Assembly: GCF_026151205.1 (NCBI RefSeq)
Contig: NC_087082.1
Coordinates: forward strand, 10,424,901-10,488,900
Length of the DNA stretch: 64,000 bases
Direction of reading: 5' to 3'
DNA from: Bolinopsis microptera
Taxonomy: Eukaryota > Ctenophora > Tentaculata > Lobata > Bolinopsidae
The notes beneath the pieces are model-generated. The model made no database searches. It had not been told where the DNA came from and saw only the letters and a program-made list of their open reading frames with translations. Of this stretch, positions 1 to 10,400 are shown piece after piece. Every line of letters begins with the position of its first letter. Positions within the stretch are counted from its first letter, which is position 1. The translations under genes and the position numbers were made by a program.

Positions 1-789
1 TGAAAATTAAATCGCATTTTTTTTTCTTTGTAACCTCCGGTAGGGTAGATTCATGATTTTTTAACTCTGGTTACAAAATTTATTATGCTATCCAAAACTA
101 ATTTAATACCCTGAATCAGATCATCTTAGTCCAGATTTGCGGTATAATAGCAGTAATTTCTCAACAATATCTGACTAATAACATCAAATTCACCGAATAT
201 ATGTGGTCTTTGTAAAAAAAGTGTCGTAAAATTTGCACTTCTATTATCCCTGTCCTTATTTGGAACAGCTTTTTAACAACCTTTGCTATTCGGGATAAAT
301 TACAGAGAATTAAATCACTTGTTCAAGTGATTGAACAAGTTTACCACATAAAATGTGACTTTTTTGAAAAATAATGTCTGTATGACACTGTATTCTTACT
401 CTTCGATGGTAAAAATACATCCCAAAGAGTTAATCAGTACTGCATGACGGATAACTATCTAAAATCTTTAAAAGATTTAAAAGTATAAAGCTTTGATCAT
501 CTTTCACGCTCACGTTAGATGCTAACATTGGATCTTTGTAAAACAACGAGGACCTATTTCACCCATATATTTTTCTTAAAGCCATTGTATTAGAAATAAT
601 AGGAAATAAAGTCACGAGAATCCAAAAGTCACTGTAGCTACTATAAGTAAGATTCTCACAGTGCATTATCTTCGTCAGAGATAATTTGATACAAAAGAGC
701 AAGTTTCCAAGTATTTTTCCGCAGTTCATTTCGGAATTGTATAGTTAGTTCGTTCCCTCCAAATCCTCGTAAAATTACCCTGCAGAACA
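1..789. other. Gene-free left flank
   Basis: No coding exon is recognisable here. The sequence is AT-rich. The only structure I see is a perfect 10-bp hairpin with a 4-nt loop at 317-340 (ACTTGTTCAA, loop, reverse complement). It presumably includes the promoter and 5' UTR of the receptor gene that starts at 790, but no core promoter element stands out. Confidence 0.5.
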
Positions 790-1896
790 ATGATCTGGAC
801 TAATAATATGACTACCGCTAACTCGCCTCCCAGCACCTCTCCAGTTTTTGACGGTCATGACTTGGGCTTTCAATATATATCCCCAATCAATATCACTATA
901 GCTCTTTATATTATTATCCAGAACTCCGTGATCATATTATATGATTACCACAAGGACTGGAGAAGGATTTCTTGCCTATTCTTCATTCTGATTGGTGCTG
1001 TGGACATCGGAAGTGCGTGTTTCGAGATAGGACGAGGCTCAATATCACTACTGTGCTTGAAGGACCCTTCTATGAGGATGCATCCTTGGACATTTCTGGT
1101 CTGCCAAACCTTTGGTGTACTCTGCTACGTTACTTCTACGTTTTGTGTTCTTGTGCTAACGGTTGTGAAGACTATCAACATAATGCGTCCATTTTACAGG
1201 CAGAATAACCGACTTTTGAAAATAGTCCTCTTTATTTACCCGTCCATTCTCCTGGTCCTGTGCATTATTGATGTTTGGGAGTGGAATGATCTCATAACTA
1301 GTGTTAATGATATCCCAAAATGTGGTGTTTTTGGGGGTCCATGGAGCAGTATGATTGCAATAGAAACAATTGGACCAGGCATAACACGTCTTGTAATAGA
1401 TTTGATGATGCGTTATTTTGCATTGTCTGATGGCGCAGCAAATCACATGATGATTATCATGGACATAGTTATAGCTTTAGTTCAGTTTGGTCTGCCTTGC
1501 TTGATCGTGCTTGTATGCATGGTGCTCCAGATGATCTATATAAAGAAAGCCTTTGGAGGTCACGAAAACCCACAGCTGAACACTGCAAACCAAGTTAACT
1601 TAACAGTGTTTCTAATCTCACTACTGTACTTGAGTAGCGTCTCTTTGTACTGTATGATGACATTCCCCTTGGTGACGTATATGTCCCCCGTATTGCCAGT
1701 ACCCATCTGTGTATTGTTAGAATTGACACTTCCTCTAATGAACGCAGCACTGTTCCCAACCATCCTGATCCTGCGTAAACCGGAAATGAGAGCACGGTAC
1801 AGAAACTACATAGCAAAAGTTCTCCTTCTACCACTCACTATCTATGGAAAAGTTCGTCATCTGGCTCAAAGAAGACGAGGATATACAGAGATCTGA
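790..1896 (+). CDS. Intronless seven-transmembrane receptor, rhodopsin-like
   Basis: A 368-residue protein in one uninterrupted reading frame. About seven hydrophobic segments alternate with short polar loops, the topology of a G-protein-coupled receptor at the plasma membrane. After TM3 it reads TVVKTINIMRPF, where classical class A receptors have a DRY-type motif. The last helix reads NAALFPTILILRKPEMR, a degenerate version of the NPxxY region followed by a basic helix 8. N-glycosylation sequons lie in the extracellular N-terminus (for example NMT and NIT). The lack of introns contrasts with the four-exon receptor at 28.3 kb and could mean a retrocopy origin. The ligand is unknown. It could also belong to a lineage-specific orphan receptor family. 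The 3' part is duplicated immediately downstream. Confidence 0.75.
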   Translation: MIWTNNMTTANSPPSTSPVFDGHDLGFQYISPINITIALYIIIQNSVIILYDYHKDWRRISCLFFILIGAVDIGSACFEIGRGSISLLCLKDPSMRMHPWTFLVCQTFGVLCYVTSTFCVLVLTVVKTINIMRPFYRQNNRLLKIVLFIYPSILLVLCIIDVWEWNDLITSVNDIPKCGVFGGPWSSMIAIETIGPGITRLVIDLMMRYFALSDGAANHMMIIMDIVIALVQFGLPCLIVLVCMVLQMIYIKKAFGGHENPQLNTANQVNLTVFLISLLYLSSVSLYCMMTFPLVTYMSPVLPVPICVLLELTLPLMNAALFPTILILRKPEMRARYRNYIAKVLLLPLTIYGKVRHLAQRRRGYTEI

Positions 1897-1904
1897 TCAG
1901 AAGT

Positions 1905-2440
1905 ATCTACATACTCGGGAAAGTTTGTTATCTGGCTCAAAGAAGACAAGGGTATTCTGGTTCTGGAATGATCTCCTAACTAGTATTAATGATAGCCCAA
2001 AATGTGGTGTTAATTATGGTCCATGGAACATGATCACTTACTTAGAAACAATTGGACAACGCACAACAGGTCTTTTAATAAGGTTGATGATGCGTTACTT
2101 TGCATTGTCTGATGGCGCAGCAAATCACATGATGATTATCACGGAGATAGTTATACCTTTAGTTCAGTTTGGTCTGCCTTGCTTGATCGTGCTTGTATGC
2201 ATGTTGCTTCAGATGATCTGTATAAAGAAAGCCTTTGGAGGTCACGAAAACCCACAGCTGAACACCGCAAACCAAGTTAACTTAACAGTGTTTCTAATCT
2301 CATTACTGTACTGCACGGTACAGAAACTACATAGCAAAAGTCCTCCTTCTACCACTCACAATCTATGGAAAAGTTCGTCATCTGGCTCAAAGAAGACGAG
2401 GATATACAGAGATCTGATCAGAACTACTTTATACATTTGA
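1905..2440 (+). pseudogene. Partial tandem duplicate of the receptor gene
   Basis: This stretch repeats the second half of the upstream receptor gene at high identity (shared motifs LMMRYFALSDGAANHMM and KKAFGGHENPQLN). It starts at a position matching the loop before TM5. About 170 bp corresponding to the end of TM6 and TM7 are missing: the copy jumps from the match of 1627 to the match of 1795. The reading frame continues from 1844 to 2440 but shifts after the deletion, so the C-terminus is no longer homologous. TM1-TM4 and TM7 are absent, so it cannot be a working receptor. A stretch beginning AAAGTT and containing ATCTGGCTCAAAGAAGAC occurs three times (near 1850, 1921 and 2370), marking the duplication edges. 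Confidence 0.75.
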
Positions 2441-2574
2441 TCTCTATCCTCTTCCCACATTAAGTGATAATTTTCGTTTTATCTGATTTAGGCGAATATT
2501 TAAATTTTCAATGATTAAGATAGTGATTAAAATTATTGATTTTGTCTCACGTCACGGGCCGCTCTACGTGCTGC

Positions 2575-2970
2575 GTGGGGCAAAATTGATTGAGATGATA
2601 TTTGGTTTTTAAAATTTACAAAAAGTAAAAAAAGTATCGATTTATTAGATGATTGGTTAAAATGATCGATGAACAATGAAAAGCCTGTACTGGTATGGAG
2701 CAAATTTGATTGAGGTGATTGTTTTAAATATTTTTAAAGAAAGAAAGGGAAAAAAGAAAAAAAAGGTGATTGTTGACAATAATGATATTCGTTCGATTGA
2801 TATTCGAATTCATTTTTATTTTAAATGATCTGTAATAGGATCGATGAACAATAAAATGCCTGGGGTAAATTTGATTTAAATGATCGATTTTTAAAATTTT
2901 GAAAAGAAAAAAAAAGTGATTGTTAAGATGATCGCATATAATTATATTCGTCAATTGTTATTCGAATTCA
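2575..2970. repeat. Degenerate tandem repeat, AT-rich
   Basis: A unit of about 150-180 bp is repeated roughly two and a half times with heavy divergence. Recurrent landmarks are GATCGATGAACAAT (near 2662 and 2840), AAATTTGATT followed by a GTGATTG-like core, and TTCGAATTCAT (near 2803 and 2960). No coding potential. Confidence 0.55.
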
Positions 2971-3439
2971 TGTCTATTTTTTGAAAACTAAAAGGAGATA
3001 TATTTGTTATTATATCTTTAAAACTAACTGTCTTAATTAGTATTTTTCCTTTATAGTTTGACTGTCATAATATGTTTCCATATGAAATTTGTCTCCAATA
3101 ACAATTTTTTCTTGACAGATTCCGATCCTTATGGCATTCCAAATAAATACAGTTACATAATTTTTATATTTTGCGTGTGTTTATGTACTTCTCATGATTT
3201 GTATTTCATTTTTTCCCCCTAAAAAATGAATAGTCATTTGGTAAATAAACTATTCTAATTTTAGACAAATTGAAAAAGTATAATAATTCAATAGCGTTCA
3301 TCTACGATTAGATTTAGGAAAAATAAGTTTGAGCTTGAGATATCGGAGTGTATAGTGGCTGGCCTAGGGACACTAACAAACCCATAAAAGATGAAAATAA
3401 CCGAAGCATAACTTTTACATAATCGATATCTAAGCAACT

Positions 3440-3735
3440 TGTACCTATCAACAATAACATGGTTTCAAACAAAGGGAACGATGTTCAGGGCCAAGTTACA
3501 ACTTTCATATAGTTGGATATATTATCCAGAATTTACAATTTCACCACGCATATTATGTAGGAATAAAAAAAACCGGCGCATATAGCTTTGTGATAACTGG
3601 ACTCAACGCAACCTATCAACAATGATACATGGTTCCAAAGAATTGAACTATGTTTAGGTCAAACTCCAACGTTTATTTGTGTATACAGTATATATCCAGA
3701 ATCTATAATAATTGTACCACGCACATTGCAAAAGC
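3440..3735. repeat. Two diverged copies of a ~150-bp repeat
   Basis: Two direct copies share CCTATCAACAAT, then CATGGTT and CAAA, then TATATCCAGAAT and a closing ACCACGC followed by ACATT or ATATT (first about 3440-3555, second about 3605-3735). Spacing and order of landmarks are kept but the bases between are diverged. No coding potential. Confidence 0.5.
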
Positions 3736-3877
3736 ATCTGAAAACATCGTATAAATAGTACATATAAACTGACAAGCACAGAGTTCCAGAATCCAGAATA
3801 TTTAAATATATTTCACACCTAAGTTACCATTGTGGTAATCCGGATATTTACCTCAACTCTAAGTTCTCACCCACCAG

Positions 3878-4116
3878 GTATGGGAGTAGAGCAGGACTAC
3901 AGTAAAGCAGTGCCGCTGTTAGAGACCGGATGCTCCCGAGGACACCACCGTTCATGTCACAACCTGGGAGTCTTGTATTACCAGGGCAAGGGAGTGGACA
4001 AGGATCTCAACAAGTTTAAACTTTATAACGAGAAAGCTCAGATATTTAGATTCCAGAAAGATCCGTTTAAGGGGAGTACCGAACAGAATCTTGGCAGCGG
4101 CCCACTCGCTCATTAA
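3878..4116 (+). CDS. Terminal exon of a Sel1-repeat protein (COA7-like), partial
   Basis: The exon follows a good splice acceptor (CTCACCCACCAG at 3866-3877) and runs to a stop at 4114-4116. The encoded ~79 residues contain one and a half Sel1-type helical repeats (GVEQDYSKAVPLLETGC, then LGVLYYQGKGVDKDLNK), including cysteines at repeat positions as in the mitochondrial intermembrane-space assembly factor COA7. The GVDKD-K pattern near the C-terminus is shared by many Sel1 proteins, so COA7 is a suggestion only. The exon must be joined to an upstream exon ending in phase 1. I found none between 2.4 and 3.9 kb, so the rest of the gene lies further left, with the receptor gene inside its intron, or this is an orphaned exon. 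Confidence 0.5.
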
Positions 4117-4299
4117 CTAATAGATGTTTAATTATTTGTTAATTAAAAGTCCGAGTTGGATTAGTGTTTAGTATCGTGTTTGAACTTGCCCTGGACTAGG
4201 ATTAGCGCTGTGGCGCTTTGTGGTGATGATCCCCCACCTTGCACTAAGAATCTGGTAGTATCTGGGCTTGGCAGAGAACTTATTACCCGAGAATGAAAC

Positions 4300-4360
4300 G
4301 TGTACGTGACCATCGGACTGAGTACGTGACCATCAGACTGAGTACGTGACCCCGCTGAGT
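4300..4360. repeat. Short 20-bp tandem repeat
   Basis: Three imperfect copies of GTACGTGACCATCAGACTGA (the first reads ATCGG, the last is truncated). It lies between the Sel1 exon and NOLC1. The rest of 4117-4783 shows no gene. Confidence 0.6.
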
Positions 4361-4783
4361 GCCTTGTAGTTGCCTGGCCCTCCAGAGATTAAAATTAAGT
4401 ATTGAAATAAGTGAATTCCTATCATTATGTTTAGGGTAATTTATTATGTAGAAATTTGAATTTTATACGTTTTGATATTTATTGATTTTTGAGTTGAACT
4501 CGTCAGTCTAAGATTTTACTATTTTGTCGAGTTTCAATTTTCCATCTTTCGTCAAACGTGCAGTGTTATGAATAGAGATAATATGTTTCACCCAGTTACA
4601 TGAACAATTCTCTTCCGAATGTCGATCAATTTCCTCTCGATGGTTCAGCAATTTAATTACCATTTAATTAAATTAATCGACCACATCCAATAAAACATTG
4701 TCAAGTAAAATATAAATATTCGAATTGATATTTTATTTCTAATCAAACAATTAAAAAAACAACAAACCTCCCAGTAAGATAAT

Positions 4784-6865
4784 ATGTCAGAATCAGATAG
4801 TATAGTTCACCAGTACTTGCTCACTGTGTCAGAGAAGCTAGCTAAACAGTTTGCGAAGAAGAGGCCCAACCCAACACCATGGTCCGGACCAACATTAGAT
4901 CTCCTCATAGACTTTTACAAAACAAAGTAGGTTCAGTTTAACTTTATTTATGTGGTGGTGAGTAGTGGCATTTATTGAATATGAGCGATATTTTGACCCT
5001 GCATTTTTCAAATTATCTGATTAATTCTATTATCAGGTAATCTTAACTGTTAATTCTCTAATTAACTGTATTATAACTTTTGCAGCTTTAAAGAAGAACC
5101 CGCTGCTACTGAAACTCCAATGAATGGTACCTGTGAAGTGATACAACCTGCTGTAAATGGTAAAAGCAAAGTCCTACCTACCTATGTCACCTATGTTGAG
5201 ATTTGTTAAGATTTGTTAAGCTTTAACAGGGCCATCACATTGCGTGACCACCCCACAGAGAGGAGATCTCTCTGTCATTCCTCCAGCAAAATTATTATGT
5301 ATAATGTAATACAATGTAATACAATGTAATACAATGTAATAGTCTTTGATTGAACTTAGGTCTGAACGAGAGAATTATAGTAAATTTCTTTAATTGTCCA
5401 CCTGTAGGTGTTGCAAAGAAGAAAGGCAAGAAGAGGAAGCTCAGTGAAGTGGACAACTCTGTGACTGAAGTTACAGCTGTTGAGACCAACGGACAGACGG
5501 CTACAGGTTTGTTTTACGCTTTACAAAATAAAACAACTTTATCTGGGTGGTTTCCTGTAGGAGTGATCGTGTTGTTCTGATTTGTTGTGAACTTCAAAAC
5601 AGGTGTCTCTCAACAGTTTATTGAAACTGATAGTTGTAACAGAGGTGGAGAGAGTGGAATATTAGCGTTGTTTAACATTTGGTGTTCTTGCAAAACGTGG
5701 CTAAGTCTTTCAACCCAGGATGGTAATTTTTATAAACTTCAGAACCTGAGAAAAAGAAGAAGAAGAAGGTTAAGAAAAGTAAGAAGAACAAAACACCCGA
5801 AGTTGTGGAAATAATACAAGTTGCAGGTAAAAATTCAGTCAAGAAAAATTGAACTTAGGGGTAATATTACACATATTACTTATAATCTGTGATCAATTTT
5901 TGGACGATTTTAACCCCCTGGACCCCCTCCGTAATCAGTTTTACACTCTCTGTCAAAATTACACTAGCGTAATCACTTGGAAACCCACCTCCCCCATCGG
6001 CTGATTAAGTAATATGCGAGCAACGTCAGTACTATACTCAGTGTCGAATTTTATTTAGTGTCACTGAGATATAACAGTCATTATTCTTACCGTTCTAATA
6101 ATAAAACTTCAGAAGACAAGGTAGCAACGGAAGAAACAACAGAAGAAACCCCCGTTCCAGGAACACCTGAACCACAGGAAGAAGTTGTTGTGACTCCAGC
6201 TGTTACAGAAGAGAAAACAGTACCCGGTGGTCTGGTCACGAGTGTTGTCCAGGAAGAGGAGGAAGAAGAGGAGGAAGAGGAGGAAGAGGAGGAGGAAAGG
6301 CCGGTTAAGAAATCTAAACGTAAGTTTTGTATCCGGTCAGTCGATCAACTCTAACGATATATCTGAAATAAACAGCTTTATTGCTTATCACACCTCAGTT
6401 GATCCTTCGGCTCACGTTAATAACAATAACGTTTTTCAGTGAAAAGGAAGCAGTCTAACTCATCCTTTAGAAGAATTAAGGAAGAAGAAATCATCATTAA
6501 AAAGAAGGAGTTGACAAATAATGCTTTCGAAGCCAAAGGGGTTAGTCCAAGTGATTTGTAAATATCTCTTTAAGTTTAAAATCTCTGGCGAAAAGAAAAA
6601 TTGAATTGGTTAGATATTCGATTGTATACTTTTTTGAAAAGTTTGGGGTATACTACTTGTAATATTTGGGAACACCACTTATATTTTCTTATCGCTATTA
6701 CCGCAGGGTGCCGATGAGTTTGGCCACAAAGCAAACCAGATCCTCAAATTCACGAAGGGAAAAAGCTTCCGACACGAAAAGACCAAAAAGAAGAGGGGGA
6801 CATACAAGGGGGGAGCCATCAATATGGGCGTGACTTCCGTAAAGTTCGACTCTGACTCAGACTGA
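4784..6865 (+). CDS. NOLC1: Nucleolar phosphoprotein Nopp140 (NOLC1)
   Basis: Seven exons: 4784-4926, 5086-5159, 5408-5506, 5743-5826, 6113-6319, 6440-6540 and 6707-6865, together 867 nt for 288 residues, all with GT-AG borders and compatible phases. The N-terminus (about residues 1-45) is LisH-like. The middle alternates lysine-rich blocks (exons 3, 4 and 6) with an acidic block (exon 5, a run of glutamates). The last exon carries the SRP40 C-terminal domain, ending in motifs typical of Nopp140 ([19 protein letters not shown] and VKFDSDSD). The protein is a chaperone of box C/D and H/ACA snoRNPs and shuttles between nucleolus and Cajal bodies. At 288 residues it is far shorter than vertebrate Nopp140 (about 700), because it has only about three basic-acidic repeats. 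The terminal DSDSD suits CK2 phosphorylation, as known for the family. Confidence 0.9.
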
Positions 6866-7138
6866 GAGCAAATCGCGGTCTTTTAAAAGTGTAATTTATT
6901 ATTTTGCCAGGGTGTTTAATTTATTGAAATCATTTTAACAGTTTTCTGACTAATTATCTGAAAGTATCAGTATATCGATGCCGATTTCCCTGAAAGACAT
7001 TTATAGACTAGATTTATGTCTTTTAATTTTATTGATGGTAAATGCCTCTGAAACTGTTCGGTTACTGATACAGTTTTGGTAATTTCTTTAACCATCTTTT
7101 AAGTTTTAACCTTTTACACAAAGTCGTGTCAAGATTTG

Positions 7139-7184
7139 TTTATTACCTTAGGATCCTTAACAGTATGAAATGCAATCGAATAAA
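7139..7184. promoter_or_regulatory. Convergent polyadenylation signals of NOLC1 and PNKP
   Basis: AATAAA lies on the plus strand at 7179-7184, about 310 nt after the NOLC1 stop, and on the minus strand at 7144-7139, about 340 nt after the PNKP stop. If both are used, the two mRNAs overlap tail to tail by tens of bases. The hexamer alone is weak evidence in AT-rich DNA. Confidence 0.4.
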
Positions 7185-7484
7185 AACAAAATAATAGTCG
7201 AATATATTTAAAAATGTGTAAATATCATGCACAATGCTCATATATCAAAATATCTTAGATTTAAGATACCAAAGCTGCTATTAAAAAATATGACCCGTAA
7301 AAGCAAGATAGAAAATCAAATGATAATACAAAATTAAAGTAAGGTACATTCATAAAACATGCCTTAATCACCAAGAACTGTGTCACAATTCACATGTACT
7401 AATTCAAGACAGCTCATGCCAATGAAAATCAGATCTTGGAAATAGTCGGGCTCTTATCAACCCCAATTACATAACCTAAATTCC

Positions 7485-10400
7485 TCATCCCCCCTGGAAC
7501 ATACAGCACAGTTCCTCTAAATGTTTCTCCTTAAACTGAGGTGTGATATTAACAAACAGCACATCAGAGAGTCCCTCAGTCACACAGGGAGCCTTGTATC
7601 TTGATTTGAAAGTGTTGAACGCTATTCCGGGTACTTGAGCACCGGACTCCGCTATTCTTCTGAACCTGTGTAATGAAAAACGGTGAATAGAATGTGCGCA
7701 GCGTTACCAGATGGTCAATATTGCACAGTTTCTTTTAATTATGTCATGTTGATAAAATATGTCACACCACAATTCCCCAAAATATTCCATTCTTTATAAT
7801 TAAATTTTGCTGAGGCTAAACTGTAATAATTATTGAGGTTGAGCGTAGTTTTTATTCAGTCTCGAATCTCCACGCAACAGAAACCAGTATTAACCTGTTG
7901 TTGTGCTTAGCGTGTTCCAGAGTTGTGTTCATGACAAAACAGCGTACAGGAATTTTGTGCTTCTCAGCTAACTCTATGTATCTGAGATGTAAAATGCTTG
8001 ATCAGCTGTAAACACAGTAATAGATCGATATTTGCATTCTATCATCAATCATGTCTACGAACCACGTCGGCTAGCCGGTAGCCAGTGCAACTCTAGCGTG
8101 GTCCGGTGCGCGCGCCATATATGGCGCGTACGTAACATGTGCGCGTTTCATTTTTACACAATGCGTGTTCCATAAGTTAAACTGAAAATAGTGACCGAAA
8201 AAGTGGCACACTATTTAACCAGACCATTTATTAGCGATCATTGAGTCAGGATTGAGTTTTAATACCAACATTACCAAACAATCTGCTGAGTACTGGTCCT
8301 ACCTTTTTCTGGAAGCAGCATCTGGACAAGTGTTGTCGACAACAACACTTTCACTTCCCAACAAACTTCTTTCTATCACCGCAACACATTTGCTGTAGCT
8401 CTTCAGTTCGTCTAGATTTACTCGCTCGTAGGAATTGAGATGACGTTTACAGAAACTAGATTTGCCACTACCAGGATATCCCACCATTATTATCATCTGC
8501 AATTGAGAGAAAATTAGTATGCTTCCGTAAACAAACAAAAATGTATAGTCATCAATTATTCATTATTGAATTATTGCAAATTCGATTAAAAAACGTACTT
8601 AAAAGTGTTTTTCGAATAGTAGCTATTCAATCTAAGTAAAAATTATTAATTGCATCACCTCAGACATTTATTCTGATCACAGCCGAAAATAAAAATCAGT
8701 AATTAGGTATTCGCTCCATGAAGAGAGAGAGAAGTAAAAAAAATATGAAAATTTAAGTTCAATCGAACTATAATTTACGGTATTTCGCTAAATAGAAGAA
8801 ATTAAACCTCTTGATGCGCAGATATAAGTTTTTTGTCCCCTTGAACAAGAGGTAGCTTCTCCGCAATGTAACTCGACATATTGAACGATTTCCAATTCCA
8901 CTGTGTAGATTCCTTGTGCCCTGTAAAATCAAGATTTAGCTTTTTAGGGTGAATATCTTGGATAAAAGTGTGTGGGAAAGAGAGTTATACTTAAGTGATA
9001 GCTGTTTGGTTTGATAAGAATATTTATGAATATTTCGAAAGTTAGCTTAGTTCACAAAATATGGTGTGCCAGATCTTTGGGCTCAATTGATTTCGGTACC
9101 AAAAACTTGGGCGAAAAATTAGGATTTGGCGACAAAAAATCTGGGCATTCAATTTCTAGAAACATGGTAATTTTCCCTCTAATGGAATTGAACACAAGAT
9201 CATTTAACTACAGATATAAGGAGAAAAAATGTAATGCGGAAATTTGGAAGTTATAGATAAGAGGGCTGCCCAAATTTTTCGGAACTAAGGTAGATCGTGA
9301 ATTCAACGAATCTTTAAAAAATATTTTTAAGTACAGCTTTCAAAAAAAGCAATATTAGTTCGATGGCTCATTTAAACTGTACGATTTCAAATGGTCAAAT
9401 AACGGAGTAGTTCGCTGTTTATTAGTCTCATGATTGAAATACTGATATCTGGATATTATCCGGTTGGAAGAGACAAGGACAAGTGAAACAAGGAAGTTAG
9501 GAGTAAGGGCAAATTTTCGGCGTCAACGCCATCTTCAGGCTAAAGAAGAAGATGGCGTTGACGCCGAAAATTTGCCCTTACTCCTAACTTCCTTGTTTCA
9601 CTTGTCCTTGTCTCTTCCAACCGGATAATATCCAGATATCAGTATTTCAATCATGAGACTAATAAACAGCGAACTACTCCGTTATTTGATATTTCTTAAC
9701 CTCGACCGGGAAACCTTCAGTTCCGCAAAAGATCTTATATCCTTCGGTGAACACCTAAAATCCTACGAACAAAAACTGAATTTTCTAAAACATTGTAAAC
9801 ATTGCCATTTAATTCCTAAATTTATTTCGAACTCAGTTCATCTTAACATTAATATTCTTTTTCCTGTGAAACTACCTAACTTTTTAAATTATTATGTAAA
9901 TAAATTATATACCCACTCACTGAATCAGTGCATTGATGACTTATATTATAAGATCGATAATTGTAAACAAAACATTTATTTGTTAAAATGTAGACTGTCT
10001 GGGAGACCAGAGTTTTATGAAATATGTCAAATGTTTAGTGATAACAACCACGATGTTAAGGAGTCATCTAAACAGAGATTGATTCATAAGTTTAATGCTC
10101 TCAGTACTCCCACCCACACCTATCAGTCTAATGTGTCACACGACTCCACCTCTACCATCGAGCCACCTAGCAGCAAAGTATCTGCGGTAGGCGTTGTCCT
10201 CAACGAGAATGAGACTAACGTCCTCAGCTTAGGCCCCAAGTTCGCCCTAGCACCCCGAGTAGATGAACGCCTCAAGAAAGATGTGCAGATCAGCCTTGCT
10301 CAGACCGCCTACCGGCTCCGCTGGAAAACCTGTTTTTCAGATGAGATCCCAGATGATACATGCCCGACCAGCTTCGCATTTATTAAGTCGAAAAACGTGC

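Noticed and set aside
8299-8538. Stand-alone P-loop kinase gene
   Set aside because: Splice sites at both ends and matching phases place it as PNKP exon 11.
9011-9256. 81-residue ORF with a [17 protein letters not shown] pattern
   Set aside because: Lies in a PNKP intron; repetitive wording is short, and no splice sites or homology support it.
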